From NCBI GenBank assembly GCA_014905825.1, contig JACGCN010000001.1:496001-560000 (forward strand): a DNA stretch of 64,000 bases, written 5' to 3'. Source of the stretch: Lyophyllum atratum (taxonomy: Eukaryota; Basidiomycota; Agaricomycetes; Agaricales; Lyophyllaceae). Both the position numbers and the translations under genes were made by a program. Within the stretch, counting starts at the first letter, position 1. Every line of letters begins with the position of its first letter. Under the pieces are notes generated by a model. The model saw nothing but the letters and a program-made list of their open reading frames with translations, did not search any database and was not told where the DNA came from. Positions 44,412-57,200 of the stretch are shown here, piece by piece.

Positions 44412-47217
44412 ATGCTGCTCTCCTGGACGCTGGTCGTATCCCTCCTCGCACCCCAATTTGCCTTTGGCGCAATCCCCACAAAGCGCACATATGACTCCCA
44501 TGACTATTATGTCTTGGAGTATAACCCAGCAGCGCCTGGACAACCATCAGCTGGCTCGTCGGTGGTTGATGTTATGCATACTTTAGGGGTGGAGCCGGTT
44601 GAGGAACTTGGAGACCTGAAGCACCACTGGTTGGTGCGCGCTGAAAAACCTCCTACTTCCGACTTGGTCGCTCGTGGAGAAGGTCATCAGGAATTCGACC
44701 ATGTTATCGATAGGTTCGAGAAGATGAAGCGTGGAGCTTCTTCGCGGCTGTCGGCGCGGTCGGAAGAGGACCTTCGCTCTCGGGAAGTCGTCGCGTCGGT
44801 CAAATACCTCTCAAGGCAGGTGTTACGTCAACGAAGCAAGCGTGCACCCCCTGCAGTGCGGCCACCAGCAACGCTGGAGGCTGTAACGAAGCGATTCGAC
44901 ATCAAAGACCCCATCTTCCCGCAACAATGGCATCTGGTCAACGATGACTACCCGGAACATATGATGAACGTCGCTCCTGTATGGGAAATGGGATTCACCG
45001 GGAAAGGCGTCATCTCTGCCGTCGTGGATGATGGCTTGGACTTCACCAGCGATGACCTGGCACCAAACTTTGTGCGTATACACGTCTGATATTTATAATC
45101 TCAAGACTCATCAGACTACAGTCCCCTGAGAACTCTTACGACTTCAACGACCACGAGGCCCTTCCGTACCCCAAGAAATGGAATGATCGACATGGAACTC
45201 GTTGTGCCGGTCAGATTGCTGCCGCGAAGAACGACGTCTGTGGTGTTGGTGTTGCCCATGAGTCTAAAATCGCAGGAATTCGTATCCTTTCGGCTCCTAT
45301 CAGCGACGTGGACGAGGCTGTCGCTTTAAACTACGGTTATCAGAACATATCCGTATATAGCTGCAGTTGGGGTCCTCCGGACAACGGGAAGGCCATGGGC
45401 TCTCCTTCATATCTCATCAAGAAATCAGTCGTCAATGGCATCAATAACGGCCGTGGTGGAAAGGGTTCAATTTTCGTCTTTGCGAGCGGCAACGGCGGAG
45501 GACACGAAGACCAGTGCAACTATGATGGGTATACCAATAGTATCTACTCTGTAACTGTGTCGTCCCTCGATTACAAAGGAGGCCACCCTTTCTACTCCGA
45601 GGCATGCGCAGCCAACATGATTTCCGCTTACAGCTCAGGAGGTGACCGATACATTGTGCGTAGAACTGTAATGCTTCCCTCGATTGTTATTGAGCCTCTT
45701 CATCAGGTTACCACCGACAAAGGCAAGAATGAGTGTGCAACTAATCATGGTGGAACTTCCGCGGCTGCTCCCAACGCGGCTGGGGTGTTCGTCCTTGCAG
45801 TCCAGGCTCGGTGAGTTGAAGCCTCGACCTTGAGTGTTCTCGCTTATCTTATTGGAATTCAATCCAGGCCTGACCTGACATGGCGCGACATCCAATACTT
45901 GTGCATCGAGACAGCCAAGATGGTCAACCCCGAAGATGGTGACTGGGAGACAATTGCTACTGGCCGCAAATACAGCTATAAACACGGCTTCGGTGCCCTT
46001 GACGCGTACAAATTCGTCACGGCTGCCCAGAAGTGGACTCTAGTCAAACCTCAGGCCTGGTTTGATTCGCCTACCGTTCAGCTTGAAGGCGGAAAGATGG
46101 ATCAAGCCAAGAAGTTCACTGGCGGTACACATATAGGTCCCGGAGGCGTAACGAGCAAGTTGACCATCACCAAGGAGATGTTGAAGACAAACAACTTTGA
46201 GGCACTCGAGCATGTGAACGTCCAGGTTTGGATCGAACACTCACGGCGGGGCGATGTTGAAGTCGAGATCGTCAGCCCAAAGGGTATCAAGAGTGTCTTG
46301 GGCAGGAAAAGATCGGGTGATGATTCGAACAATGGCTTCCCTGGCTGGGTTTTCATGTCGATCAAGCACTGGTGAGTTATCTCGTGGTCCTTGAGGCGAA
46401 TTCTATCTAATCGTACACTAGGGGCGAGGATCCTACTGGCAACTGGACGATCAAGGTTTCTGACCAGAATTCTCCTGGCGAGAGCGGGAAATTCCTCGGC
46501 TGGAAGATGAAGTTCTGGGGCACTACTATCGACCCCTCGAAGGCCGAGAAATACGAACTCCCGGTCGTCGATAACGTTCTGCCTCCCGTCAGCGACCCCT
46601 ACAGACCTGCCGTCGATGCACCTACCATCACTAAGCAACACAGCAAACCCACCGCTTACCTCCCTGCTCAAGGTCAAACGAAGATAGCCTCATCTACATC
46701 ATCCTCCTCAACACCTGCTCCGACGAAAACTCCTGCAGTGACTCCCATCTCGGAGAAGGATGATGGTTTCCTTGCGGACATGTCGCGCGTTGTCTCCTCG
46801 CACAAAACCTTCTTTGGAGGTGTTGGAGCCGTTTCACTAATAGGATTAGTCGCGGGGGCTATCTTCTTCAGGCAGCGCCAAGAACGCCTCAGGAAGAATT
46901 ACACCTCTCTCTCCGGCGACGCCCACGCTATGACTGAGCTGGGCGGTACATATGGTCCAGAACCTGAAACGCTTGGAGCGCCCTCAGGTGGCCGCCATCC
47001 ACAGGATCGCGTGTCTGTGGGATTGGGATTCCATTCCAGCTTCCTCGACGATGATGACTTGTCGACAGCGGGAACAGGACCCACACCCAAATACCAGGAC
47101 GAGCCTGATCAGACAACACCGGTCCCGCCAGTGTCAAGTAAGCCTGCACCGAACGCGCAGCTTCCAAGTACCCGTGTTAGTGGTGATGGGAGTTGGGAAG
47201 ACGCCCGGGCACCATAG
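44412..47217 (+). CDS. KEX2: Kexin-type proprotein convertase, tandem copy A
   Basis: Exons 44412-45071, 45122-45655, 45707-45810, 45868-46371 and 46422-47217 give 865 residues. A signal peptide (MLLSWTLVVSLLAPQFAFGA) and a pro-region precede the autoprocessing site RQRSKR before APP. The subtilisin triad is intact: Asp in VVDDGLDF, His in RHGTRCAGQ, Ser in NHGGTSAAAPNAAGV; the oxyanion Asn is in ASGNGGG. The P domain holds WIEHSRRGDVEVEIVSPKG and GNWTIKVSDQNSPGESGKFL. A Ser/Thr/Pro stalk, a transmembrane helix (VGAVSLIGLVAGAIFF) and a cytosolic tail complete the protein. It should cleave after Lys-Arg in the late Golgi. A second full copy follows on the same strand. Confidence 0.96.
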
Positions 47218-48215
47218 AACCAGCTATCCACGATACCTTTTCCATATACCCTATAGTATCTACAAACCCAAGTCATAATGTTAATGGAGTGCGAATTCAA
47301 GAGGATAACAGGATGGAAGCAAAATTTGTGCTGAGCCCTAGACTCGCGACCAGCCGCTATCTCAATGTCGTGTCTCTGTTTACACCCCAAACAACAACAC
47401 AACAGAGACACCTTGCGATAGCGACTGGGACGAACGGTGGACTTTTAGCCGTGTCCCCCCCAGCGTGACTGGGACTTAGAAAAATTCGACTTCGAGGCTT
47501 CAAAAATCGGTCATTTTTCGAACACATGTAGCGTACGTTTCAGGATAAGAGGGTTACCAATTTCTATATGAAAAAGTAACTTTTTTTTGGACCGAAATTG
47601 ACTTGGGGACTTGGGGTCGTCGTCTTCCAGCCTGTCACACAGGAGACACACTTTGTGCAAGATCCCTCGAACTTCAGCTTCACACACAACCCTGATGCCC
47701 AGCACTGATGATAGCTGATGACGTGCATATAGTTGATTCAGAAGGTAAAGACAATGTTGAGGGCTCTACAGAACTTAATGCAATAGTTTGTGAACTTCAG
47801 AGCTGATGTTGACAATGGAAGGCACGGAGGATGTTGCACTGGATAAATATATACTCGAAATCTCTAATGTTGAACTTGGTTCTGAGGTTCCCGGTGGTTC
47901 AGAGGACAATGAGACGAGGGAGACGATGGTTTTGTATTCTGGCGTAGCCGCGTAGGGCAATCAATCGAAATTTCACTAAGTCAGACGTGACAGACCGTGA
48001 CACGGTTAAAACGCGACCGTTTCTCCCAGCCGCTACGCAGACAAGCGCCCAGCGGAGTTTGCGTAGCGGTTGGTCACGAGCCTAGCTGAGCCCAAATACA
48101 TAGTTTATGATCGACTGTGCCGAGCTGCCGTAATTGTCCCTGACATGTGGCGAACGCTTCAACAGCAAACTGTAACATCTCTATCTCTACATTCCTTTAC
48201 CCGCCAGCTTCCTCG
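47218..48215. other. 1-kb intergenic region between the kexin copies
   Basis: Holds the copy A 3' flank and copy B promoter. Short ORFs here have no domain. An inverted repeat lies at 48030-48069. No transposon ends or RNA gene were seen. Confidence 0.5.
48030..48069. repeat. 10-bp inverted repeat upstream of kexin B
   Basis: CCGCTACGCA at 48030-48039 is the reverse complement of TGCGTAGCGG at 48060-48069, with a 20-base spacer. It sits about 150 bp before the copy B start. It could be a protein-binding palindrome or chance. Confidence 0.7.
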
Positions 48216-51053
48216 ATGAAGCTGCCGTGGACGCTCGTTCTTGCTCTACTGGTACAGCAATCGGCCCTTGCACTCACACCCGCAAAGCGCACGTATGACA
48301 CACACGACTATTATGTCCTTGAGCACGACCGGCGAGCCGGAGCATCTTTGGATGAGGCTATAAGGGCACTGGGAGTGGAGATGGTGGAACGGGCGGGAGA
48401 GCTACCGGATCATTGGCTCGTCCGAGCACGAAGACCTGGCCTGACCGTGCGGAGCAACGATCCCGATCCTGTCATCACCTTGTTCGATGACCTCCGCAGG
48501 AGAGCTAGCACTGAAGGAACCGCCCTTCTCAATTCACGCTCGGAAGAACAAATTCGTGCTCGAGCGATAGTGTCCTCGCTGAAGTATCTATCACGGCAAA
48601 CTCTTCGCCGACGAGAGAAACGAGCCCCACCGCCTATTCCACCACCAAGCGAATCATCCTCAGCAGGGGTCGCCGCACGCCTGGGTATAACGGATCCCAT
48701 GTTCTCAAGACAATGGCATTTGGTAAACGACGAGTTCGCAGAACACATGATAAACGTTACGCCAGTCTGGGAAATGGGTCTAACAGGCAAAGGCGTTATT
48801 TCTTCTCTCGTGGACGACGGTTTGGATTACACAAGCGAGGATCTCAAAGATAACTTTGTGAGTACAATTCAAATATCCGACTATCTCACCCACGCTTAGT
48901 GCTACCTACCAGGATGCTGATAATTCCTACGACTTCAACGACCACGAGCCTTTGCCAACTCCCAAGAATTTCGATGACCACCATGGGACACGCTGTGCTG
49001 GACAAATCGCAGCGGGAAAGAACAACGCATGCGGCGTTGGCATCGCATACAACTCGAAGGTCGCAGGAGTACGCATTCTCTCTGGACCTATATCAGATGT
49101 GGATGAAGCCGCCGCCCTCAACTACGGTTACCACAACGTTTCTATATATAGCTGCAGTTGGGGACCCCCTGATAACGGCCAGTCAATGGAAGGTCCGGGG
49201 TATCTTATCAAGAAAGCTGTCGTGAATGGTATCAACAATGGTAGAGGCGGAAAGGGCTCTATATTCGTGTTCGCCAGTGGGAACGGCGCAGCAAACGGTG
49301 ATCAGTGCAACTTTGATGGATACACGAATAGCATCTACTCCGTCACAGTCTCGGCCGTGGACTACAAAGGGCTTCATCCATATTATTCTGAACCCTGCGC
49401 CGCCAATATGGTTGTCGCGTACAGCTCAGGTAGTGGCAAACACATTGTCCGTCCTTTCCGCATCTTCCTATCTTCCTTTCGACTGAGGTCACGGCATAGG
49501 TGACAACTGACAAGGGGAAAAATGAATGTACTTTATCTCATGGTGGTACTTCTGCTGCTGCTCCAAATGCAGTTGGCGTGTTCGCTCTGGCATTAGAAGC
49601 TCGGTGTGTATCATTTCCCCCGTCGTCTGCCTTTTCCTAACGATGTCATTTTTTAGCCCTGACTTGACATGGCGCGATGTTCAGTATTTGTGTGTGGAAA
49701 ACGCCCGCATGATCAACCCAGAGGACCCAGACTGGGAGCCTACAGCAGCTGGCAGACTATACAGTTACAAGTACGGCTTTGGCGCGCTCGATGCCGCCAA
49801 GTATGTCGCAGCCGCTAAGTCGTGGAAACTCGTCAAACCTCAAGCATGGTTTGAGACCCCAGCTATACAACTTGAAGGTGGTACTATGACCGCAGAAGAA
49901 GAATATTCCGGTGGTCAGCTCATTGGCGAAGGCGGTATCAAAAGCACCATGTCGATAACGAAAGAGATGCTACTACAGAACAACTTTGAGTCTCTGGAGC
50001 ACATCAATGTGAAGGTGTGGATCAATCACACGACGCGTGGTGACGTGGAGGTCGAGATCACGAGCCCTAAAGGTATTACGAGTGTCTTGGCGAAGCAACG
50101 GATAGGCGACCGAGCTCATAGCGGATTTCCTGGATGGATGTTCATGTCTGTCAAGCATTGGTGAGCACCCTTTCCCTACAGGGAGCTCAAAATTTTACTG
50201 AGGTTTTCTTAGGGGTGAAGACCCTGTCGGTGACTGGACTATAAAAGTCTCTGATCTAGGCAAGCACAAGGAGAGTCATGGCAAATTCCTAGGATGGAAT
50301 ATGAAGTTCTGGGGCTCTACCATCGACCCTTCAAAAGCCAGAAAGTATAAAGTTCCGCTTGTTGAAAACGTCCTTCCCGTCCACATCGACTCTCCTGTTC
50401 CCCCTCCAACTCCAACCACCACAAAAGTTCTCAGCAAGCCAACTGCGCACCTTCCTGATGATCACGGTACTGCGCCAGGCGAAAACACTAATCCTGCATT
50501 CTCCTCGGCTGCACCAGCCGGCCCAACCGGCACGCCACATCCCACCGCCGATGAAGGATGGTTCCCAGGGCTCTCGAATCTCGTATCGAGCCAGAAATGG
50601 TTCTTTGGCTCTGCCGGAGCAGTGGCACTGTTCGGGATTGGCATGGGCGTCTTCTTTTGGAGTCAACGTAAAACTCGTCTTGCAAACTACACCACCCTAC
50701 CAGCCGGCGATGATCTGTCAATGAGTGCCCTCGCAACTGGGCACCGCAGCGGCGGTGTAACGGGGGGGAATCGTACGACCAGAGAGCTTTATGATGCCTT
50801 TGGGGAGGTTTCCGATGATGAAGATACCGACGAGGGAACGGCTCTAAGAGGAGCACATCCGCAGGACCGTGTTTCGAAAGGGCTTGGTTTCCATTCTGGG
50901 TTCTTGGACGATGATGAACCATCGACAGCTGGGGGAGGCCCGACACCCATATACCGCGACGAGCCCGGTCCGTCGCACGAGCGAAGCGGCAGCCCAAGTC
51001 GGCCAGCTAGCCCTGGCGGCAGCAGTGGTGGGAGTTGGGAGCATGCTTCGTAG
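48216..51053 (+). CDS. Kexin-type proprotein convertase, tandem copy B
   Basis: Exons 48216-48857, 48913-49446, 49500-49603, 49657-50160 and 50213-51053 give 874 residues. The start is the ATG at 48216 (MKLPWTLVLALLVQQSALAL), which begins a signal peptide. The autoprocessing site is RRREKR before APP. The triad is complete: Asp in LVDDGLDY, His in HHGTRCAGQ, Ser in SHGGTSAAAPNAVGV, with Asn in ASGNGAA. P domain (NHTTRGDVEVEITSPKG), stalk, transmembrane helix (FGSAGAVALFGIGMGVFFW) and tail match copy A. Exons 2, 3 and 4 have exactly the same lengths as in copy A (534, 104 and 504 nt). Both copies look functional; divergence is greatest in the pro-region, stalk and tail. Confidence 0.95.
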
Positions 51054-51397
51054 AAAGTTCTAGATTTGGGACATCAGTTCTTCAGTGTATTTATCATCCG
51101 GTTCTAATAAACCTCGCATGTCCCACACATCCCGTAAACAAGTGACTAACCAGCACCCACCCATGTCTTGGCTCATGGAGAGACCGGTCACCGTTCTACT
51201 GGGTCTCCGACCTTTTGTTGGCAGTGGTGATCTGTCTGCGGACATGCAAGATGTGTGGAAACGTTGCATCGATAACATTGAGACACAACACATAAAATCT
51301 ATCTACAAATTACAAAAGAATAAGCACAACCCCAATATAGCGGTATACAACAGCGGACGAGCTAATAAACAATCTGGGGATAAATAATAGGGAGGAA
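51054..51397. other. Intergenic between convergent kexin B and MCM7 3' ends
   Basis: About 340 bp that should contain both 3' UTRs. A 100-codon plus-strand ORF from 51085 shows no recognisable feature. Confidence 0.5.
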
Positions 51398-54151
51398 TTA
51401 TACAAAACGTAATTTTGAGCCGCTGGCAACACGCGTCCAGAGATCGAGGTCCTCATACTGTTACATGATTAGTAACGGACTACCTCAGAACAAAAGGAAA
51501 CCTACCTGAGAGATGGTCTCCATCAGCTGTGCCTCCGTGAACCCAGCGTTGACCACGCGCGCGCGAATATCCACCATGGACAGTTCATCGTCATCCTCGT
51601 CGGAATCCACGTCCATATCCCGCTCCCTTCCGGGACCCCTGCCGAACCTCTTCACCCGTCTTTGAGGCTTGCGTTTGGGCGTCCGGTCAGCATTCAGCAT
51701 GCCCTTGATGAGGCGGAAGATCTGAGAAACGACCGATTTATCCGGCTCGAACTCCTTGTCGCTATCCTCCTGAAGACTCTCCTTGCTGCATGCCATGAGT
51801 CGCAGTGCCTCATCCACGTCCTCGTGTACAACTGTGTCTGCACATCGGAGACGTGCGAGCGCTTGGGCAAGGCGCAGGATGCCGAGAAGGGTACGGGCGG
51901 AAGTGTAAGAGTGGGATTTGTTCTGCTCTTCTTCTTCCTTAGATAGTTTGCGTAGACGGACGTAGGAGTCTACGACATAGCTGGACACCTGCGGCGGGAC
52001 AATTGGTCGCTTGCTTCGAGCGAGGGCAATATAATGCCTGTGATAAAGGTCAGGTGAGTTAGAATGGAAATGACATGCTCGTACTAACCTCATGACGATA
52101 GGATCTACAACCTCGTGTTCTAACTCCGGGTGGTGGTTGTGCATATGGACGTATGTTACGTGTTGGGCAAGCCTTTCATCGTCGTCCCTCGTGGGCTTAT
52201 CGAGGATCAAGAATAGCAAGTCAAACCTCGATAATAGCGCAGCAGGAAGATTGATGTTTTCCACAGGAGAGACTTTGGGATTGTAACGGCCATATAGAGG
52301 GTTGGCAGCAGCCAGAATGGAGGTACGGGCATTTAGGGTAGTGGAGATGCCAGCTTTGGATATTGAAATAGTCTGTTGTTCCATTACTTCGTGGATGGCA
52401 GTTCGATCAGACTCCTCCATCTTGTCGAACTCATCGATACAACATATGCCGTTGTCTGCAAGCACAAGAGCTCCTCCCTCTGAAATTCTAGGTTAGCGCC
52501 ATGCCAGTATAATTGACCAATTAAACATGCCTAATACCATCTCGTCAGTTACAGGGTCCCGCATCACCGCGGCCGTGAGACCAACACCAGAGGATCCCTT
52601 TCCAGTGGTATAAACACCTCTGGGGGCGATTTTAGATATATATTTGAGGAGTTGCGACTTGGCGACTCCAGGGTCGCCCATGAGGCAAACATTCAAGTCT
52701 CCCCTGATCTTCATCCCGTCTCCTGTAACTTTCGTCACGCCTCCCACGAGCAACAAAAGCAACGCCTTCTTCACGTCCTCATGTCCGTAGATTTCGGGCG
52801 CTATACTTTGGGCGAGCTTGTTGTAAAGGGCGGGATCACGTTTGAGTTCGCCAATAGCGCGCTCAACATCCGGCGTCATCTCCATCTCGCTGTACTGCTT
52901 TTTGAGCTGGTATATGTGGTGAACTTCGAGATAAGTGTCCGTTAAGAGGCCGGCGCGGATCGCCTGGAAACCCGTATAAGGAATCGGGAGGAATATTCCA
53001 CCCAAATGCACCACATCTCCTGGATTCATTTGTCTGGTCAGGCTTCCGTGAACATGTATCGTCATAGAACGCGGAATATGCCCGACGGGAACTTGGTCGG
53101 CCTACGGAAGGCATTAGCAACGCGGCCCACAAAGACTGTTGACTTGCTGCGCACCATTTCTTGGATCTTTATTTCCTGGAAGGGGCTGAAACGGCACGCA
53201 CGCGTCTGCATGTGCAAGGAACCGGTGATCCCGTTTTTCTTGCACTCATTTTCGTTTTGGCAGTCGGCAATCGGCTGAAACGACTTGCTGGAAATCTCTT
53301 GGAACGTCTCTGAGCCACAGACATCGCACGTGTAGGCATTGACTTGAAGAAGGGGCTTGACCTCCGATACGCGCGTAACAATACCACGAACTGTAATCAG
53401 ATGACCAAGATGCACGCCTTTAACATCTCGGACAGCCATCGCGATGTCGCTCTTGAGTGGTTGGAAGTACAAGTTACTGTGGCAAGCGATTAGGTGGGTC
53501 ATCCGGAGTGCCTTCGTGTCTAACTTACTATCTCCGTAGTAGATGGTCTGGGAATCGGTCAGAAGTTCCTTCTATCTGTTCATTCCGCTCCCGACGTTGA
53601 TGAAGAATTACATCGATGACCTCGTCGTGTTCGCTGATATCTTTGGTGGGCAAGGGCATGAGTTTGTCGACAACTTCACTAAACAGGCTGACATATCGAC
53701 GTGAATTGCCGCGAATACGCGAGACAAGTTCAGATAGAGTATTCTCGTGCTGCAGCAAAGGTGAGATGAGCAAAAAACGCGTAAAGCGACGCGTACTGTA
53801 TAGATATCTTCCAAATCAATGACGAGCATCTCCTGATCACGGTTGGCGATTCTTTGCTAGGGATCAGAGTCAATCCGAATGCTATAGGAGAATCCAGAAC
53901 AGAGAAACACGCACGAGTTGTACTATATACTTCAAAGATACCGTATCTACCGCAACATCTCCGTCTGCACCGATGTCGATATTGGCAAAGTCCAGGGCCA
54001 AGTCTTTTTCTTGTCCCTTGAATTTCGACAAAAAATCAGTGATCCTAGCTGCACACGGAGACCATTGAGCTAGGTATCATCTAATGGGACAGGAACGCGC
54101 ACTTTTCTCGTCTTCATATGAGGTGGAATTGTCGATGGTTGGAAGAGACAT
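51398..54151 (-). CDS. MCM7: Replicative helicase subunit MCM7
   Basis: The start is at 54151 ([17 protein letters not shown]). N-terminal domain: [20 protein letters not shown], then a zinc-binding part with CDVCGSE and [11 protein letters not shown]. The AAA+ core shows ARRIYGHED-type sequence ([20 protein letters not shown]), Walker [15 protein letters not shown], Walker B CIDEFDKM, sensor region [12 protein letters not shown] and the arginine finger LLSRFDLLF. The winged-helix end [19 protein letters not shown] is typical of MCM7 and requires a last intron after METISQ; read through, the frame would stop after VGFLLF. MCM7 is part of the MCM2-7 hexamer that licenses origins and unwinds DNA. 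It is head to head with the DNMT1 gene, 77 bp apart. Confidence 0.95.
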
Positions 54152-54228
54152 GGTGGGACGAAGAGAGACGCGACTTCGGGGTTTGAATCCCGTTCACCTT
54201 TGTTGAATGTTGATATCGGTACGTTCTC
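54152..54228. promoter_or_regulatory. 77-bp bidirectional promoter, MCM7 / DNMT1
   Basis: The whole interval between the two start codons is 77 bp. It contains ACGCGA at 54168-54173, which carries the ACGCG core recognised by fungal MBF-type G1/S regulators. Both flanking genes act at replication forks, so S-phase co-expression from this interval is a reasonable inference. Confidence 0.5.
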
Positions 54229-57200
54229 ATGAAGCGCCAGTGGTACATTGAGATCCCTCCTTATCCCAAGGGCAAGAAAAGACAGCCCACACCGTCTCCA
54301 ACATCCACGGAGCTAGCGTTCTCCAGCCCAAGGAAGAAACTAAAAGGAATTTCAGATGTGGGATCTACGGACGCGCAGGTAACTCTCCTGATCGTACCCG
54401 CCGAATCATTATATGACACTAAGCTTTCACTTTATGACACTCAGTCAGGCCTTCCCACTTCCCCAACGGTGTCTGACTTTGAGGTTCTGAGTTGGGCCAT
54501 GGATGTGACTATAGCGCGACCTCATGCTTTCCAGCAGGCCGCAAAAACACATCAATTTGGACAATCCACAAATGGGCTCCCCGTTTCCCCGACCGTGTCA
54601 GATTTCGCTGTGCTAGACAACTCGCTTGTAGACCTGACACATTCGCCCTCCGATGAAGAGGAAGTGCCTCGATTTCGGCCCCATTTTACTAAGAGTCTAT
54701 CCACACTGGTAGCTTCTGGCTCAAACGTAACACTAGAGGGCACACCCGTCACCCTCAATGATCCGGAAGGTACGCCTTTCATCAGTACTTGCCCGTAAAT
54801 CCATATTTACCACCACCAGGCTCGCAGCGATATGATCCGTATGAAGCGGCAGACGACGAGATCTCGGAAGACGAGGATTTAATCATTCCGGGCGAGACGC
54901 TTCTTGATGGTAGTGAGGATGATGCTAGTGTCCCTGTTCGACTTCTACACGATTTTACGATCTACGATGCTTCAAGCAACGTCCTTGTGCCAATTGTGGA
55001 GTTACTCTGGTTGAAATTCTCACAACGGAAATTCAGGGCGTCAGGATTAGCGAAACCGTGGATCGACGAGGACGAAGAAGGCGAGATAGACCTTGAAGAA
55101 GAAGAAGAAGGAGGAGAAGAAGAAGAAGGGAACGACGTCGAGAGAATCAAGCTCGACATCATCTTGGAATTTGACGTCCACAGTTTCTCCGATGCGACGG
55201 GGACATTGGACAGGTATATTTATCTGCATATGAAGACGATCATCACAAATTCTAATGTTCCTATTTAACGTATAGCAATATATATATTCGCACAAAATTT
55301 GCATGGTATATCCTTGATATGCCCTCCGACCAATATACGCCACTTTTTGTACCATTCTGGACGCAACACAGGATCCTTCATCTTATCATCACTGCTGCAA
55401 TAAAGACTCCGCGGATGTCGTATGACGAGTTCCTTCAAACGCTTGAAGGCGACAAGGAAGCCAATGACGATGAAGGGAGTGTCGATGTGGCAAGTGACGA
55501 TGTGTTAGCATCTGTCCGCATGCTTGGGCGGACACTGAGTGAACTTGACGTTCAATCTGATGATGTCGTATGTTTTCCCCCTCTCTTGCAGCCATGGATA
55601 GCACTAATCCGCCTTCAGAAAACATATGTTATCGGATTTCTTCCAGACGTATGTCAAGCGCACCGGATATCTTTCCACAGAGTCCCATTACTCCGGTCGT
55701 ACTTGGGCTCGGAGGCCCTTGATGCATGCGCTGGCAATTCAACTTCACCGCGTAAATCTAAACGAAAAGCGAGCCGCGCCAAGGTGAAAAGACGCATAAT
55801 CAATAAGGAGCAGGAGGTTCTCAAGCATCGGAATACCACTGTCGTCACACCAACAGTCTCTGGAATTGCGAAACATCTATTCAAAAGCTCTCTCGAGGTT
55901 GCAGGGTCGTTCACCATTGACGATGCCGAGATTGCTGCCAAAATCGACAACATTCAGGCTCATCATACGGACCCAAAAAGTATGAAATGGGGCCTTGAAG
56001 AACCGGAAGGAGGCAAGTATTATGGGAGTGTCATCATGGATGGGGTAGAATATCGCGTGCGTATCTAGTCTTTCACTCTTTTACATCAAAAACATCATGA
56101 AGTAACGCTGTATGCAATAGGTTGGTGACAGTGTCATGGTCAGTCCAGGAGCCGACGGAGACGCCATTAGGGCTCGAAACGCAAGAACTGATGCGGCCCA
56201 ATCACCTAACTCGTATGCTAATCGCCTTTGGTAAGCCCTCATAATGATAGACGCGATAATGCCTGACCTCGTACAGGTTTTGTAAAATCTGTTACTTCTA
56301 CGAAGAGCGGGTGGACGGGAAACTTATCAAGAAGTTCCACGGACAATGGTATGAACACGGATCGAAGACCATCCTGCAAGAAACCGCGCACTCGAAATCC
56401 CTCTTCCTTCTGTTCGAATGTGCAAACAATCCGATCGCCAGCATATTTACGAAATGCAAGGTCACCCTGCTGGGTAACGAGGAGACTGAAATTCCGGATG
56501 ACGCTCAACCAAATGCTAACGACTTTCACTGCTCGTGGGCCTATGAGTTTTGTTTCGTTAGATCCCTACTAATATATCTTCCTAGGCTGGCCTACAACGA
56601 AAAGAAACACGAGTTTGTTGATATTCCTGACCAGGAGGAAATTGATCGACGGCTCCAATCCTTGCCATCTTATAAGCCTTGTGTTTCTTGTTGGGTCCAA
56701 AATCAAGAAAAGGCTCTTAAGAAATTCACGACAAATGATGACGGGTTCTCGCATTATGGTATCGACTACCATTGCTATGAGTTCATCTATGTCAGGCCAG
56801 AGACGATGTCTAGACTCCTGCATATAGCGCAGATCGTCAAGATCGACAAGACTGGGCATAATTCTGGAGCTCCGCGAGTGACTGTTCGCTTTTTCGGACG
56901 GCACGATCAATACGAACACGATGAAAAGGTCAAGCACAAGGGCGTTCAAGGCTCATCTGGATTAGCCTCTGACGAGGTGGGCTGTCAATCTTCTAACAAG
57001 GTTAACTGAACACTGAATTATGTATGATCAGCGTCGTCTCTTTCGTAGAACGGGAAAGCAGACGCTAGAAAACCTTGAGCTGATCGACGGCGTCTGCTAC
57101 GTCCGCCTGTTGACAGACGCTGAAGAAATCGACAAGTGGGTCAGGCACGATGACCACTTCTACGTGAACCAAGAGGAGGTTCGTGACGATGACAAGCTCC

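Noticed and set aside
47511..47960. Short minus-strand ORFs between the kexin genes
   Set aside because: About 60 codons each with no recognisable feature; more likely intergenic.
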